64,000 nt of DNA, from contig CAWHNT010000047.1 of NCBI GenBank assembly GCA_963830775.1, forward strand, positions 682,001 to 746,000, in the 5' to 3' direction. The position numbers and the translations under genes were made by a program. Below, in pieces: positions 21,784 to 31,974 of the stretch (positions are counted from its first letter, which is position 1; each line of letters starts with the position of its first letter). The notes under the pieces were generated by a model. It did not search any database, had not been told where the DNA came from, and saw only the letters and a list, made by a program, of their open reading frames with translations. This stretch comes from CAWHNT01 sp963830775 (GTDB taxonomy: Bacteria > Pseudomonadota > Alphaproteobacteria > Geminicoccales > Geminicoccaceae).

Positions 21784-22340
21784 TCAGCTCAGCTCCCAGT
21801 AGTAGCCCTGCAGGAGGCGCCTGCCATTGGGCGGCGCGACTGCAGGCAGTGGAGCGGGCGCGTTCTGGTTCGCAGGTCCGGCCGCAAGCGGCTGGATGGG
21901 CTCGATCTTCTCGATCCTGAGTTCGTGCGGCGCGGGCGCTTCGGCGAGTTCCCTGTCGAGCTCCTTCTGCACAAGCTGGGCTTCCTCGTCACCCGGCAGC
22001 AGTCCCTCCGCCCTGGCACGCTGCAGCCGCACGAGGCTGTCCAGCGCGCGTCGGACGTCGCCCTCCGCCTCGCGACGGTAGCGCAGGATCAGGGCGAGGC
22101 TCGCCCGGGCGTCCTTGTCGTCGGCAGGGACTTGGCAGGGCCGGTGCCCGCCTCGGCAAGACCGGCAAGGAACTCGCCTTCGAGGCGCTCGGCGCGGCCT
22201 GAGCGCAGGATGCCGACAGCGAAGGTCTTGGCCAGGTGGCGGGCCACCGGGCCAACTGCTCCAAGCTCCGCCCGGACGGCGGTGAAGTGGGCCCGATTGC
22301 CCTGCTCCGTCTTGCCGAGCGCCTTAACGGTGACATGCAT
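21784..22340 (-). CDS. Hypothetical accessory protein (frameshifted)
   Basis: Two frames join to one plausible protein. From ATG 22340 (MHVTVKALGKTEQGN) through RAERLEGEFLAGL the first frame runs to about 22130; a second frame continues with ARASLALILRYRREAE and ALDSLVRLQRARAEG and ends GYYWELS at 21784. Two extra bases near 22125-22145 explain the shift and give 184 residues. The Arg/Leu-rich helical layout resembles alphaproteobacterial accessory ORFs that begin with a NALKHGLRA-like motif (here NSLAYGLRA is visible in another frame upstream), so the true N-terminus may lie beyond 22340. Function unknown. Confidence 0.4.
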
Positions 22341-22430
22341 ACGGGCGCGCGTAAGCCGTAGGCGAGGCTGTTCAGGCTCGAGCGACGCTTGCGTAGCCAG
22401 TTTGGCTAATCCAGAACCTCCCGCTCCGTC

Positions 22431-22902
22431 TCAGCAGGTGGCGGCGTTTGGTGGCCGGCGGCAAGCGGGAGACAGGACGCTCACCCGCGTCTCCCCAAAG
22501 AGACATTGATAATCCACAAGGCAATAGGCGTACTCAACGTCCGCCTCGACCTGACGCGCCATCGGTCACCCTCACCGGGAGCCTCAGCTCGACCGGTGCA
22601 TCGAAGTAGCTCTGCCCCATCAGCTCGCTTTGGGCGGCTGCCTTCGACCAGCTTACGCCCTCGCGGGCAAGGGGGGTCACAACAACGCCAGGCTCGGCCA
22701 CAAGCTTCGCCGCTCCGCGCGGCTCGACGCGGATGACCAGCTCCGTGCCGGTGTTGCCACGCTCTACCCACCCGCTGACCGCCACCTCGCCCTGCGGCAG
22801 CTTGGCCGGGGCAATGCCTTGGAGCAGCGTGCTCAGATCATCCCCAGCCATGCAGGGTGTGGCGCCCAGCACCACCGCCACCAACAGCCCGCTGCCGCGC
22901 AT
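22431..22902 (-). CDS. Exported hypothetical protein, DsbD-N-terminal-like (frameshifted)
   Basis: ATG 22902 begins a signal peptide (GLLVAVVLGATPCMAG). The mature part has beta-rich segments (ELVIRVEPRGAAKLVAEPGV, YFDAPVELRLPVRV). In the first frame it stops at 22534. One extra base near 22570 explains a switch to a frame with EADVEYAYCLVDYQCLFGE, whose spaced Cys pair and position recall the periplasmic N-terminal domain of DsbD/ScsB-type thiol reductases. That frame ends at 22431. The DsbD-like assignment is tentative. The gene ends the minus-strand run downstream of the aldolase gene. Confidence 0.45.
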
Positions 22903-22906
22903 CGCG

Positions 22907-23566
22907 TCAGACGATCCGCTGGCCGGTGGCTTCCCAATCCTTGAGGAAGCCGGCGAGACCTTTGTCGGTGAGGGGGTGCTTGGCGAGCTCGCGCAGCAGC
23001 TTGGGGGGGAGGGTGGCGACGTGGGCGCCGAGGCGGGCGGCCTCGATGACGTGGTTCACGGTGCGGACGGAGGCGACCAGGACCTCGGTGTGCAGGGTGG
23101 CGGGGTACTGGCGGTAGATCTCGACGATGTCGGCGATCAGGCCCATGCCGTCGTGGCCGATATCGTCGAGGCGGCCGACGAAGGGGGAGATGAAGGTCGC
23201 ACCGGACTTGGCGGCGAGGAGGGCCTGGGCCGGGCTGAAGCAGAGCGTGACGTTGACCTTGGTGCCTTCATCGGCGAGCGCGCGGCAGACCTTGAGGCCG
23301 TCCCAGGTGAGCGGGACCTTGACGGTGACGTTCTTGGCGATCCTGGCGAGGTGCCGCCCTTCGGCCAGCATCTCGTCATGGCGGATGGCTGCCACTTCGG
23401 CGCTGACGGGGCCCTCGACCAGGTCGCAGATCTCGGCCACGACCTCCAGGAAGTTGCGGCCGCTCTTGGCGATGAGGGAGGGGTTGGTGGTCACACCGTC
23501 GACCAGACCGCTCTCCGCCAGGTCCCGGATCTCGGCCACGTCCGCCGTATCGATGAAGAACTTCAT
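22907..23566 (-). CDS. fsa: Fructose-6-phosphate aldolase / transaldolase-family protein
   Basis: A 219-residue TIM-barrel aldolase of the short transaldolase (TalC/FSA) subgroup. Diagnostic parts are MKFFIDTADVAEIRDL, GVTTNPSLIAKSGR, the Schiff-base lysine in NVTVKVPLTWDG, and NVTLCFSPAQALLAAKSGAT. It either exchanges dihydroxyacetone units (transaldolase) or cleaves fructose 6-phosphate; the short form cannot be assigned by sequence reading alone. The exported DsbD-like gene starts 5 bp downstream, so the two may be co-transcribed. Confidence 0.92.
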   Translation of the reverse strand: MKFFIDTADVAEIRDLAESGLVDGVTTNPSLIAKSGRNFLEVVAEICDLVEGPVSAEVAAIRHDEMLAEGRHLARIAKNVTVKVPLTWDGLKVCRALADEGTKVNVTLCFSPAQALLAAKSGATFISPFVGRLDDIGHDGMGLIADIVEIYRQYPATLHTEVLVASVRTVNHVIEAARLGAHVATLPPKLLRELAKHPLTDKGLAGFLKDWEATGQRIV

Positions 23567-23650
23567 GCCCGGGCACTCCTCGCGAGCTACGGCCAGACCG
23601 CCCTTAAGCGGACGTGTGCAAACTGAACGCCGCGGCGCGCCGCCGCCCGC

Positions 23651-23980
23651 CTAGTTGGCGTAGCGGTAGCTTGGGCGGTAACGGCCGTCTTCAAGGTCGC
23701 CGAAGAGCTGGGAGATCTGCGGATGGCCGACCGGGCCGCCCGCGGAGTCGGCTTCCAGGTTCTGCTCGGAGACGTAGGCGATGTAGTAGCTCTCGGCGTT
23801 CTCGGCCAGCAGGTGGTAGAACGGCTGGTCCTTGGGCGGCCGCACCTCGGCCGGGATCGACTCGTACCATTCGTCCGTGTTGCTGAACACGGGGTCGACG
23901 TCGAAGATCACGCCGCGGAACGGGAAGACCCGGTGCTTCACCACCTGGCCGACCGTGAACCTCGCCCGCTTGTTGTCCAT
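23651..23980 (-). CDS. hspQ: Heat shock protein HspQ
   Basis: A 109-residue HspQ/YccV family protein (hemimethylated-DNA-binding fold), in E. coli a Lon-linked specificity factor. Family motifs are KHRVFPFRGVIFDVDP, DEWYESIPAEVRP and QPFYHLLAEN. ATG 23980 is chosen over an in-frame start at 23995 because GAGG lies at a suitable distance. The C-terminal extension after SEQNLEAD (to SYRYAN) is normal for alphaproteobacterial HspQ. It lies 84 bp upstream of the aldolase on the same strand. Confidence 0.93.
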   Translation of the reverse strand: MDNKRARFTVGQVVKHRVFPFRGVIFDVDPVFSNTDEWYESIPAEVRPPKDQPFYHLLAENAESYYIAYVSEQNLEADSAGGPVGHPQISQLFGDLEDGRYRPSYRYAN

Positions 23981-24114
23981 GACACTTGACCTCATCCATC
24001 AACCAGGCGCCAGACCGCCGCAGCGCATCGTGGCGGTCAGGGCGACCCGGGACGGCATCCCCCTGACATGATTGCATATGGGAAACCGGCGGCAAGCCTC
24101 CAAGGTCCGACTTC

Positions 24115-24987
24115 TCAGCGCTCCTGGATGCGCAGGTTCTGGATCAGGCTCGATGTGTCCCACCGGCCACCGCCCTGCTGCTGGACCATGCGGTAGAGCT
24201 GGTCGATCACCGCGGTCACCGGCAGTGCCGCCCCGTTGCGCCGCGCCTCCGTCATGCAGATGGCCAGATCCTTGCGCATCCAGTCGACGGCGAAGCCGAA
24301 GTCGAACTTGCCGGCCGCCATGGTCTTCCAGCGGTTCTCCATCTGCCAGGACTGGGCCGCACCCTTGGAGATGGTGGCCAGCACGAGGTCCGGCTCGAGC
24401 CCCGCCCGCTGGGCGAAGTTGAGCGCCTCGGCCAGCCCCTGCACGAGCCCGGCGATGCAGATCTGGTTCACCATCTTGGTGAGCTGGCCCGCGCCCGCCG
24501 GCCCCATCAGCGTCACCGCCCGCCCGTAGGCGCGCATGGCAGGCTCGGCGCGCGCGAACGCCGCCTCGTCGCCGCCGCACATCACCGTGAGCGTGCCGTT
24601 CTCGGCCCCCATCTGCCCGCCCGAGACCGGCCCGTCGATGAAGCTGGCGCCGTGCTCCCCGGCTTTCTCATAGAGCTCGCGCGCCACGTCGGCCGAGGCC
24701 GTGGTGTGGTCGACGAAGATCCCGCCCTCGCCGAGGCCGGCCAGGATCCCCTTCTCGCCGTAAGCCACCGAGCGCAGATCATCGTCGTTGCCGACGCAGG
24801 CGAACACGATCTCGGCCGCCTCTGCCGCCTCTCGCGGGCTGGAGGCCACCGCCCCGCCATGCCGCTCGCGCCAGGCTTCCGCCTTGGCCGCCGAGCGGTT
24901 CCACACCGTCACCTCGTGGCCTTTCGCCCGTAGATGCCCGGCCATCGGGAAGCCCATCACGCCGAGCCCGACAAAGGCCACCTTCAT
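24115..24987 (-). CDS. NAD(P)-dependent beta-hydroxyacid dehydrogenase (GarR/HIBADH family)
   Basis: A 290-residue enzyme of the 3-hydroxyisobutyrate / tartronate-semialdehyde reductase family. The Rossmann motif FVGLGVMGFPMAGHL is at residues 5-19, the substrate motif FIDGPVSGGQMGAENG in the middle, and the catalytic lysine in GAGQLTKMVNQICIAG. The C-terminal helices end WDTSSLIQNLRIQER. The substrate could be 3-hydroxyisobutyrate, tartronate semialdehyde or succinic semialdehyde. mmsA, which follows HIBADH in valine degradation, lies 8 kb away, but nothing ties the two in one operon. It is divergent from pepN (140 bp). Confidence 0.9.
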   Translation of the reverse strand: MKVAFVGLGVMGFPMAGHLRAKGHEVTVWNRSAAKAEAWRERHGGAVASSPREAAEAAEIVFACVGNDDDLRSVAYGEKGILAGLGEGGIFVDHTTASADVARELYEKAGEHGASFIDGPVSGGQMGAENGTLTVMCGGDEAAFARAEPAMRAYGRAVTLMGPAGAGQLTKMVNQICIAGLVQGLAEALNFAQRAGLEPDLVLATISKGAAQSWQMENRWKTMAAGKFDFGFAVDWMRKDLAICMTEARRNGAALPVTAVIDQLYRMVQQQGGGRWDTSSLIQNLRIQER

Positions 24988-25126
24988 TCCCGTCCTCCAT
25001 GCCTTGTGCCTGCCGGAAGCTACAGACGGGCCCTGCGGTTCCGCAAGGCTCAGCCATGCAACCCGACCTCGCCGCCAACCACCGCGTCGTCCTATAAGCT
25101 TCACAACGCCGTGCCGAGGAGCGAGG

Positions 25127-27762
25127 ATGAGCAAGGCCACCAGCAGAGACCCGGTCCATCTCAAGGACTACCGTCCGCCCGCCTACACCACCCGGGACGT
25201 CCACCTTCTCTTCGAGCTCGACCCCGAGGCCACGATCGTCACCTCGACCCAGCGGATCGAGCGCAACCCCAAGGCCGACGCCGGCGCGGCCGAGCTCGTC
25301 CTCTTCGGCGAGGACCAGGAGCTGCTGGACCTCCGCCTCGACGGCACCCCGCTCCCGGCCAGCCGCTATCGTCTGGAGCCGGACCGGCTCGTCCTCACGG
25401 GCCTGCCCGACAGCTTCGAGCTCACCGTCCGCTCGCAGCACAGCCCCGCCGCCAACAAGCGGCTGATGGGCCTCTATCTCTCGAACGGCATCTTCTGCAC
25501 CCAGTGCGAGGCCGAGGGCTTCCGCCGCATCACCTACTTCCAGGACCGCCCGGACGTCATGGCCCGCTTCAGGGTCCGGATCGAGGCCGACCGGAAGGCC
25601 TGCCCGGTCCTCCTCTCCAACGGCAACCCGGTCGACAAAGGCGAGCTCGCCAACGGCCGCCACTGGGCCTTGTGGGAGGACCCGTTCCTCAAGCCCGCCT
25701 ACCTCTTCGCGCTGGTGGCCGGCGACCTCGCCTGCCTCGAGGACAGCTTCACCACCCGCTCCGGCCGCACGGTCCAGCTCCGCATCTACTCGGAAGCCGC
25801 CAACATCGACCAGTGCCACCACGCGATGGCGTCGCTCAAGAAATCCATGAAGTGGGACGAGGACGCCTACGGTCTGGAGTACGACCTCGACCTGTTCCAG
25901 ATCGTGGCGGTCAACGACTTCAACTTCGGCGCCATGGAGAACAAGGGCCTCAACATCTTCAACACCTCGGCCACGCTGGCGAAGCGCGAGACCGCCACCG
26001 ACGCCGACTTCATGAGCGTCGAGCGGATCGTGGCCCACGAATATTTCCACAACTGGACCGGCGACCGGGTCACCTGCCGCGACTGGTTCCAGCTCACCCT
26101 CAAGGAAGGCCTCACCGTCTTCCGCGACCAGCAGTTCTCGGCCGACATGCACTCGGCGGCGGTGAAGCGGATCGGCGACGTGATGCTGCTCCGCGACGGC
26201 CAGTTCCCCGAGGACGCGGGCCCGCTCGCCCACCCGATCCGCCCCGACCACTATATCGAGATCAACAACTTCTACACCCGCACGGTCTACGAGAAGGGTG
26301 CGGAAGTCATCCGCATGATCCACACCCTGATCGGCGCCGACGCCTACCGCCGCGGCATCGACCTCTACTTCGAGCGCCATGACGGCGAGGCCGTCACCTG
26401 CGAGGACTTCGTGGCCGCGATGGCCGACGCCTCGGGCCGCGACCTGTCGCAGTTCATGCGCTGGTACGCCCAGGCCGGCACGCCCGAGATCCGGGTCCAG
26501 CGCCACCACGACCCCGCCACCCAGCGCTACACCCTGGAGGTGAGCCAGCGCACCCCGCCCACGCCGGGCCAGCCCGAGAAGCTGCCCCTCCACATCCCCC
26601 TGCGCCTGGGCCTTCTCGGCCAGGACGGCAGCGAGCTTCCCCTCCAGCTCGAGGGCGAGAACGAGCCCAAGGGCACCGACCGCGTCCTCGAGCTCAAGGA
26701 GCCCACCCAGCGCTTCACCTTCCTCGGCATCGAGGAGGAGCCCGTGCCCTCGCTCCTGCGCGACTTCTCGGCCCCGGTGAAGCTCGACGCCGGTCTCAGC
26801 GACGACGACCTGGCCCGGCTGCTCGCCCACGACACCGACGCCTTCGTCCGCTGGGATGCCGGCCAGACCCTGGCACTCCGGGCACTCCTTCGCCTGATCG
26901 AGACCCGCGGGCGACCTCGACCCGCGCCTCGCCACCTCGTTCGCCGCCGTCCTCGAGCGCGCCCCCGAGGACCGCGCCTTCGCCGCCCGCGCCCTCCAGC
27001 TCCCCAGCGCCACCTATCTCGGCCAGCAGATGGAGGTGATCGACGTCGACGGCATCGACAGCGGCACTCCGCACCGCCCGCGGCGAGCTCGGCCGCAGCC
27101 CTCCAGGGCCAGCTCCTGCGCCGCCTACGAGGCCAACGCCGCCGACGGCCCGTTCTCGATCGAGACCGCCGCCATCGCGCCGCCGCTCCCTCAAGAACAC
27201 GGCCCTGGCCTACCTCGCCTGGGCCGCCGACCCGCAAGGCCAGGACCTCGCCCGCCGCCAGCTCGCCGCGGCCGACAACATGACCGACCGGCTCTCGGCC
27301 CTGCGCCTCATCGTCGAGACCGGCCTCCCCGAACGCGACCAGGCCCTGGCCGATTTCTACGCCGCCTGGCAGCACGAGCCGCTGGTCGTGAACAAATGGT
27401 TCGCCCTCCAGGCCATGCTCGAGGACGAGGGTGCCGTCGAGCGCGTCCAGCGCCTCATGCAGCACCCCGCCTTCACCACCACCAACCCCAACCGCGTCCG
27501 CGCCGTCCTCGCCACCTTCGGCCAGAACCTCCTGGGCTTCCACCGCAAGGACGGCGCCGGCTACCGCCTCCTCGCCGACAAGGCCATCGAGCTCGACCGC
27601 ACCAACCCCCAGGTCGCCGCCCGCCTGATCACCGCCTTCAACCGCTGGCGCCGCTTCGACCCCGCCCGCCAGGCCCTCATGCGCGCCGAGCTCGACCGCA
27701 TCGCCGGCACCGAGGGCCTGTCGCGCGACAGCTACGAGATCGCCACCAAGAGCCTGGCGTAG
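25127..27762 (+). CDS. pepN: Aminopeptidase N, M1 family (five frameshifts in the C-terminal third)
   Basis: A cytosolic zinc aminopeptidase. ATG 25127 follows GAGGAGCGAGG. The substrate loop GAMENKG and the zinc site HEYFHNW...LKEGLTVF are intact at about residues 265-330. From 26900 the frame breaks five times (near 26908, 27063, 27104, 27121, 27175). Each break fits one extra base, and removing them gives 876 residues, the usual PepN length, with the C-terminal helical domain restored (YLGQQM, NMTDRLSALR, EGLSRDSYEIATKSLA). The start frame (2), five additions and the final frame (1) agree arithmetically. The gene is probably intact in the organism. Confidence 0.92.
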
Positions 27763-27774
27763 AAGGGGCGGGAA

Positions 27775-27790
27775 GGGGAGCCCGCTCCCC
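27775..27790 (+). terminator. Weak hairpin after pepN
   Basis: GGGGAG-CCCG-CTCCCC, a 6-bp GC stem 13 bp after the pepN stop. No T-tract follows, so it would need Rho or act only as a 3' stabiliser. Confidence 0.3.
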
Positions 27791-27833
27791 CTCCCGCACC
27801 CACCCCCACCTTCCTCTTCCGCCCCAACTGTCA

Positions 27834-27854
27834 CCCCGCGACTTGATCGCGGGG
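27834..27854. repeat. REP-like palindrome
   Basis: CCCCGCGA-CTTGA-TCGCGGGG, a perfect 8-bp inverted repeat with a 5-nt loop in the context GTCAC...GTCCAGG. Similar short palindromes with a CGCGA-CTTGA-TCGCG core are familiar dispersed intergenic elements in alphaproteobacterial genomes. It lies between pepN and the STAND gene. Confidence 0.55.
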
Positions 27855-27909
27855 TCCAGGGTGGCCGCGCGACGTCCGACCGGCCTAAGCTCCAGCCGAG
27901 GGAGCCCCC

Positions 27910-30900
27910 ATGCCGCACGACCACCAGTTCCCCCGCGTCTTCATCTCCTATTCCCGCTACGACGGCGCCGCCACCGCCGCCCGCCTCCGCCGCGAGCTCG
28001 AATCCCTGGGCATCTCCCTCTGGCAGGACCTCACCGCCATGCAGGGCGGCCAGGACTGGTGGCGCCAGATCCAGCAGGCCACCGACAAGGCCGAATACCT
28101 CGTCCTCGTCCTCACCCCCGGCGCCCTCGCCTCCAAGGTCTGCAAGGACGAATGGCGCTACGCCCGCCAGGTCGGCACCTACGTCATCCCCGTCACCGAC
28201 CTCAGGGTCGCCGACCTCGACCTCACCCAGCTCGCCGGCTGGATGCGCCGCGCCGACATCGTCCCGCTCCACGTCCCCGAACGCCACGCCTGGCTCCTCG
28301 AAAACCTGAAGGGTCCAGCACCCCCGCTGGCGCGCGTGCCAATGATGGCCGAGCCGCCCCCGCCCGACTTCGTCCCCCGCCCCGCCGAGTTCGCCCGCCT
28401 CAAGCAGCTCCTCCTCGACACCCACGGCGAGCCCGTCGCCATCACCGCCGCCCTGCGCGGTGCCGGCGGCTACGGCAAGACCACGCTCGCCCGCGCCCTC
28501 TGCGCCGACCCCGACATCCAGGACGCCTTCCACGACGGAATCCTCTGGACCACGCTCGGCGAGCAGCCCGGCCCCCTCCTCGGCCGCCTCCAGGACTTGA
28601 TCGCCACCCTCAAGGGCGAGCGCCCCGACTTCAGCACCGAGGAGGCGGCCGCCTCCCAGCTCGCCGAGCTGCTCGCCGACCGCCGCATCCTCCTCGTCCT
28701 CGACGACCTCTGGCAGGCCGCCCACGCCCGCCCCTTCCTCCGCGGCGGCCCCCACGGCGCCCGCCTCATCACCACCCGCAACAGCGACACGCTGCCGGCG
28801 AACGCGCAGGAGGCGAAGGTCGACGCCATGCAGGGCCGGGAAGCCATGGCCCTGCTCCGCGGCGACCTCCCCGCCGGCGAGGACGCCGCGCTTGCCGCAC
28901 TCGCCGCCCGCCTCGGCGAATGGCCGCTCCTCCTGCGCCTCGTCCACGGCGCGCTGCGCGACCGCACCGTCCGCGCCAAGGCGCCGCTCGCCGACGCCAT
29001 CGCCTACGCGGGCAGACTGCTCGACAAGCGCGGCCTCACCGCCTTCGACGCCCGCAATCCCGAGGCACGCTCCGATGCCGTCGCCAAGACCATCGGCCTC
29101 AGCCTCGACCTCCTCACCGCCGACGAGCGCGCCCGCTTCGCCGAGCTTGCCGTCTTCCCGGAAGATGTCGCGGTCCCGATCCGCACGGTCGAGCTGCTCT
29201 GGTCCCACACCGCCGGCCTCGACGACCTCGACACGGAGACGCTGCTCCAGCGCCTCGCCAGCCTCTCGCTCCTGCTCGACCTCGACCTGACGACCTCGAC
29301 TATCCGCCTCCACGACGTCATCCGCGCCTGGCTCCGCGGCGAGGCCGGACCGCACCTCCCCGACCTCGACCGCGCCCTCGTCGAAGCCTACCGCCGCCAG
29401 TGCCCGACCGGCTGGCCCAAGCGGCCCCGAGCACGACGACGGCTACTACTTCCAGTGGTTCCCCACCCACCTCCGCTCCGCCGACCCCGACGCCTGGCGC
29501 GCCCTCCTCGCCGACTACGCCTGGATCGATGCCAAGCTCCGCCACGCCGGCGCCACCTCCCTGATCCTCGACTACGCCGACGCCCCCGACCCCGAAATTC
29601 GACTGATCGGCGACGCGCTCCGCCTCTCCGCCCACGTGATCGGCCACGACCCGGCCCAGCTCGCCGGCCAGCTCGTCGGCCGGCTTCGAGCGACAGTCGA
29701 GCCAGGCTCGCCGCTGCGCCGTCAGCCTCTCGCATCCCTCAACGAGCCGAAGCTCCTTCCTCGCTGGCCGACGCTCACCTCTCCCGGTGGTGCCCTCCTC
29801 CAGACCCTCGAAGGCCACGGCGGCGGGGTCGATGCGGTGGCCGTGACCCCGGACGGGCGGCGTGCGGTCTCGGGCTCGTCCGACAACACGCTCAAGGTCT
29901 GGGACCTGGAGCGGGGTGCAGCCCTTGCCACGCTCGAAGGCCACGGCGGCGGGGTCAATGCGGTGGCCGTGACCCCGGACGGGCGGCGCGCGGTCTCGGG
30001 CTCGTCCGACAGACACGCTCAAGGTCTGGGACCTGGAGCGGGGCGCAGCCCTTGCCACGCTCGAAGGCCACGGCGGCGGGGTCCTGGCGGTGGCCGTGAC
30101 CCCGGACGGGCGGCGCGCGGTCTCGGGCTCCGACGACAACACGCTCAAGGTCTGGGACCTGGAGCGGGGTGCCGAGCTTGCCACGCTCGAAGGCCACGGC
30201 GGCGGGGTCAATGCGGTGGCCGTGACCCCGGACGGGCGGCGCGCGGTCTCGGGCTCGCGACAACACGCTCAAGGTCTGGGACCTGGAGCGGGGTGCCGAG
30301 CTTGCCACGCTCGAAGGCCACGGCGGCTGGGTCAGGGCGGTGGCCGTGACCCCGGACGGGCGGCGCGCGGTCTCGGGCTCGTCCGACAAGACGCTCAAGG
30401 TCTGGGACCTGGAGCGGGGTGCCGAGCTTGCCACGCTCGAAGGCCACGGCGGCAGGTCAGGGCGGTGGCGGTGACCCCGGACGGGCGGCGCGCGGTCTCG
30501 GGCTCGGGACAAGACGCTCAAGGTCTGGGACCTGGAGCGGGGGAGGAGCTTGCGACGCTCGAAGGCCACAGCGGCGCGGTCAAGGCGGTGGCGGTAACCC
30601 CGGACGGGCGGCGTGCGGTCTCGGGCTTGACGACAGAACGCTCAAGGTCTGGGACTTGGTACAGGGGAGTGCAGTGCCCTTCACGGCCGACCAGGCCATC
30701 CACGCCGTCGCTTGCGTCTCCAGATCGGCTGCTCGTCGCGGGCGATGCTGGCGGAAGGGTACATCTGCTCGAGCTGGTGCTGCCCGCGGATCGGCTTACG
30801 TATAAGAATATCATCCTTGTTGAGTCGGTCAATGATCCATGTAATCAGCATGTCATGCTCGCCTCCGCCTCCTACGCCACCCGCAAGGGCCTCCAGCGCC

Positions 30901-30983
30901 CCTTCGCCCGAGCCACGGCCCAGCATCGCCACCTCGGCCACAAGCTCTCCATGGGGCTGAGCACCGGGCGGAGTCCGGCATGA
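27910..30983 (+). CDS. TIR-NB-ARC-WD40 STAND NTPase (several frameshifts)
   Basis: A predicted multidomain signalling or defence ATPase. The TIR domain (about residues 8-110) begins RVFISYSRYDGAATA. The NB-ARC core has the P-loop GAGGYGKTTLAR (~184-195), Walker B ILLVLDDLW (~258-266), RNBS-B-like ARLITTRN, GLPL-like EWPLLLRLVHGAL, and the MHD-equivalent LHD (~467). After a shift near 29415 the linker continues PEHDDGYYFQWFPTHLRS, and seven WD40 repeats follow from about 29800, ending in a divergent blade (DRLLVAGDAGGRVHLLEL). Eight extra bases in total restore one frame of about 1022 codons. The 3' end beyond ~30800 runs into unrelated sequence, so the stop is uncertain. TIR-STAND proteins of this layout include antiphage systems; defence here is inference. 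Confidence 0.85.
29807..30680 (+). repeat. Seven tandem ~126-bp WD40 repeat units
   Basis: Units start with CTCGAAGGCCAC at 29807, 29933, 30060, 30186, 30310, 30436 and 30558 (spacings 126, 127, 126, 124, 126, 122). Each encodes LEGHGGG...VAVTPDGRRAVSGS...LKVWDLERG, one 42-residue WD40 blade. The DNA of units is nearly identical, implying recent amplification or gene conversion. The spacings that are not multiples of three mark the frameshifts. Confidence 0.95.
30856..30983 (+). pseudogene. Truncated 5' copy of the gene segment found at 31975-32733
   Basis: ATG 30856 opens MLASASYATRKGLQRPFA. From 30879 to 30962 the DNA matches 31975-32058 over 84 nt with only about four mismatches, then diverges and stops at 30983. 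It is also in frame with the last part of the STAND ORF. It looks like the left stub of a gene whose remainder survives to the right of the IS30-type transposase. Confidence 0.5.
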
Positions 30984-31046
30984 AGCGCAACATCCCGGGG
31001 CCTTGTGGTAAGGCTCTGGCCGGGAATGGCAATTCGGGATGGAGCG

Positions 31047-31974
31047 ATGTCGGGCGGGACGCATCTGAGGCTGGAGGAGAGGGAGCGGCTGGCCGCGCTC
31101 AAGGGCGAGGGGCTGAGCTTGCGGGCGATGGCGCGGCAGCTCGGCCGGGCGGCCTCGACCATCAGCCGCGAGCTGCGGCGCAATGCTGCTGCCCAAGGGT
31201 GGCTATCTGCCGGCCCACGCCGAGGGCTGCTACCTCGAGCGCCGCCAGCGGCCGGCGCTTGTGGAGCGTGACGCCAAGCTCGGCCGCTTCGTCCGCGAGC
31301 GTCTTGTGGAGGGTTGGACGCCCGAGCAGATCGCCGGCTGGCTCAAGCGTGGCGAGGAGCGTGGGCTGCGCACCGTCTCCACCGAGACGATCTACGCCTT
31401 CGTGCACCGCCCCGGGCAGAAAGGCGAGAAGCTCTGGAAGCTGCTACCGCGTGGGCGGGCCAGGCGGGGGCGCCGTCGGGCTCGGCAGCCGCGCAACGTC
31501 ATTGCTGAGCGGCGCTCCATCCACGACCGGCCCGAGGCCGTCCAGGAGCGCAAGGAAGCCGGGCACTGGGAGGGCGACCTCCTGATCTGCAAGCGGACCC
31601 GCCCGGTGCTGGTGCTCAAAGAGCGCAAGACCCGGTTCGTCCTCGCCGCCAGGCTTGCCGGCAAGTCGGCCGCGGAGACCGTGGCCATCATGATGGCGGT
31701 CTTCCGGCGGCTCGACCCGCGCCTGCGCGCCTCCATCACCTTCGACAACGACACCGCCTTTGCCCGGCACGGCCTCCTCGCCAGCGCCTGCGCCATGACA
31801 ACCTGGTTCTATGACGCCTACGCCTCCTGGCAGAAAGGAGCGGTGGAGAACGCCAACGGCCGGTTACGGCGCGACCTGCCGCGCGACCTCGACCTCGACG
31901 CGCTCGGTGATGCCGAGCTGCAGGAGATCGTCCTCACCCACAACCTGACGCCCCGGAAATGCCTCGGCCTCCTC
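31047..31974 (+). CDS. IS30-family transposase (frameshifted), fused in frame to a C-terminal extension
   Basis: ATG 31047 after GGGATGGAG. The N-terminal helix-turn-helix is LSLRAMARQLGRAASTISRELRRN. One extra C near 31193 shifts the frame into KGGYLPAHAEGCYLERR. The DDE core is complete: Asp in GHWEGDLLICK, Asp in ITFDNDTAF, Glu in KGAVENANGRLRR, and the family ending LTPRKCLG. Instead of stopping, the frame continues into an unrelated 252-residue segment (next entry). I could not find convincing terminal inverted repeats, so the boundaries of the element are not given. Confidence 0.85.

Noticed and set aside
26527..29355. A 942-codon open frame antisense to pepN and the STAND gene
   Set aside because: Its low-complexity Gly/Glu/Val content comes from complementing GC-rich codons; the plus strand carries clear domains throughout.
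29807..30680. Regularly spaced repeats considered as a CRISPR-like or satellite array
   Set aside because: The ~126 bp unit encodes a 42-residue WD40 blade continuous with the upstream STAND gene, and there are no unique spacers.
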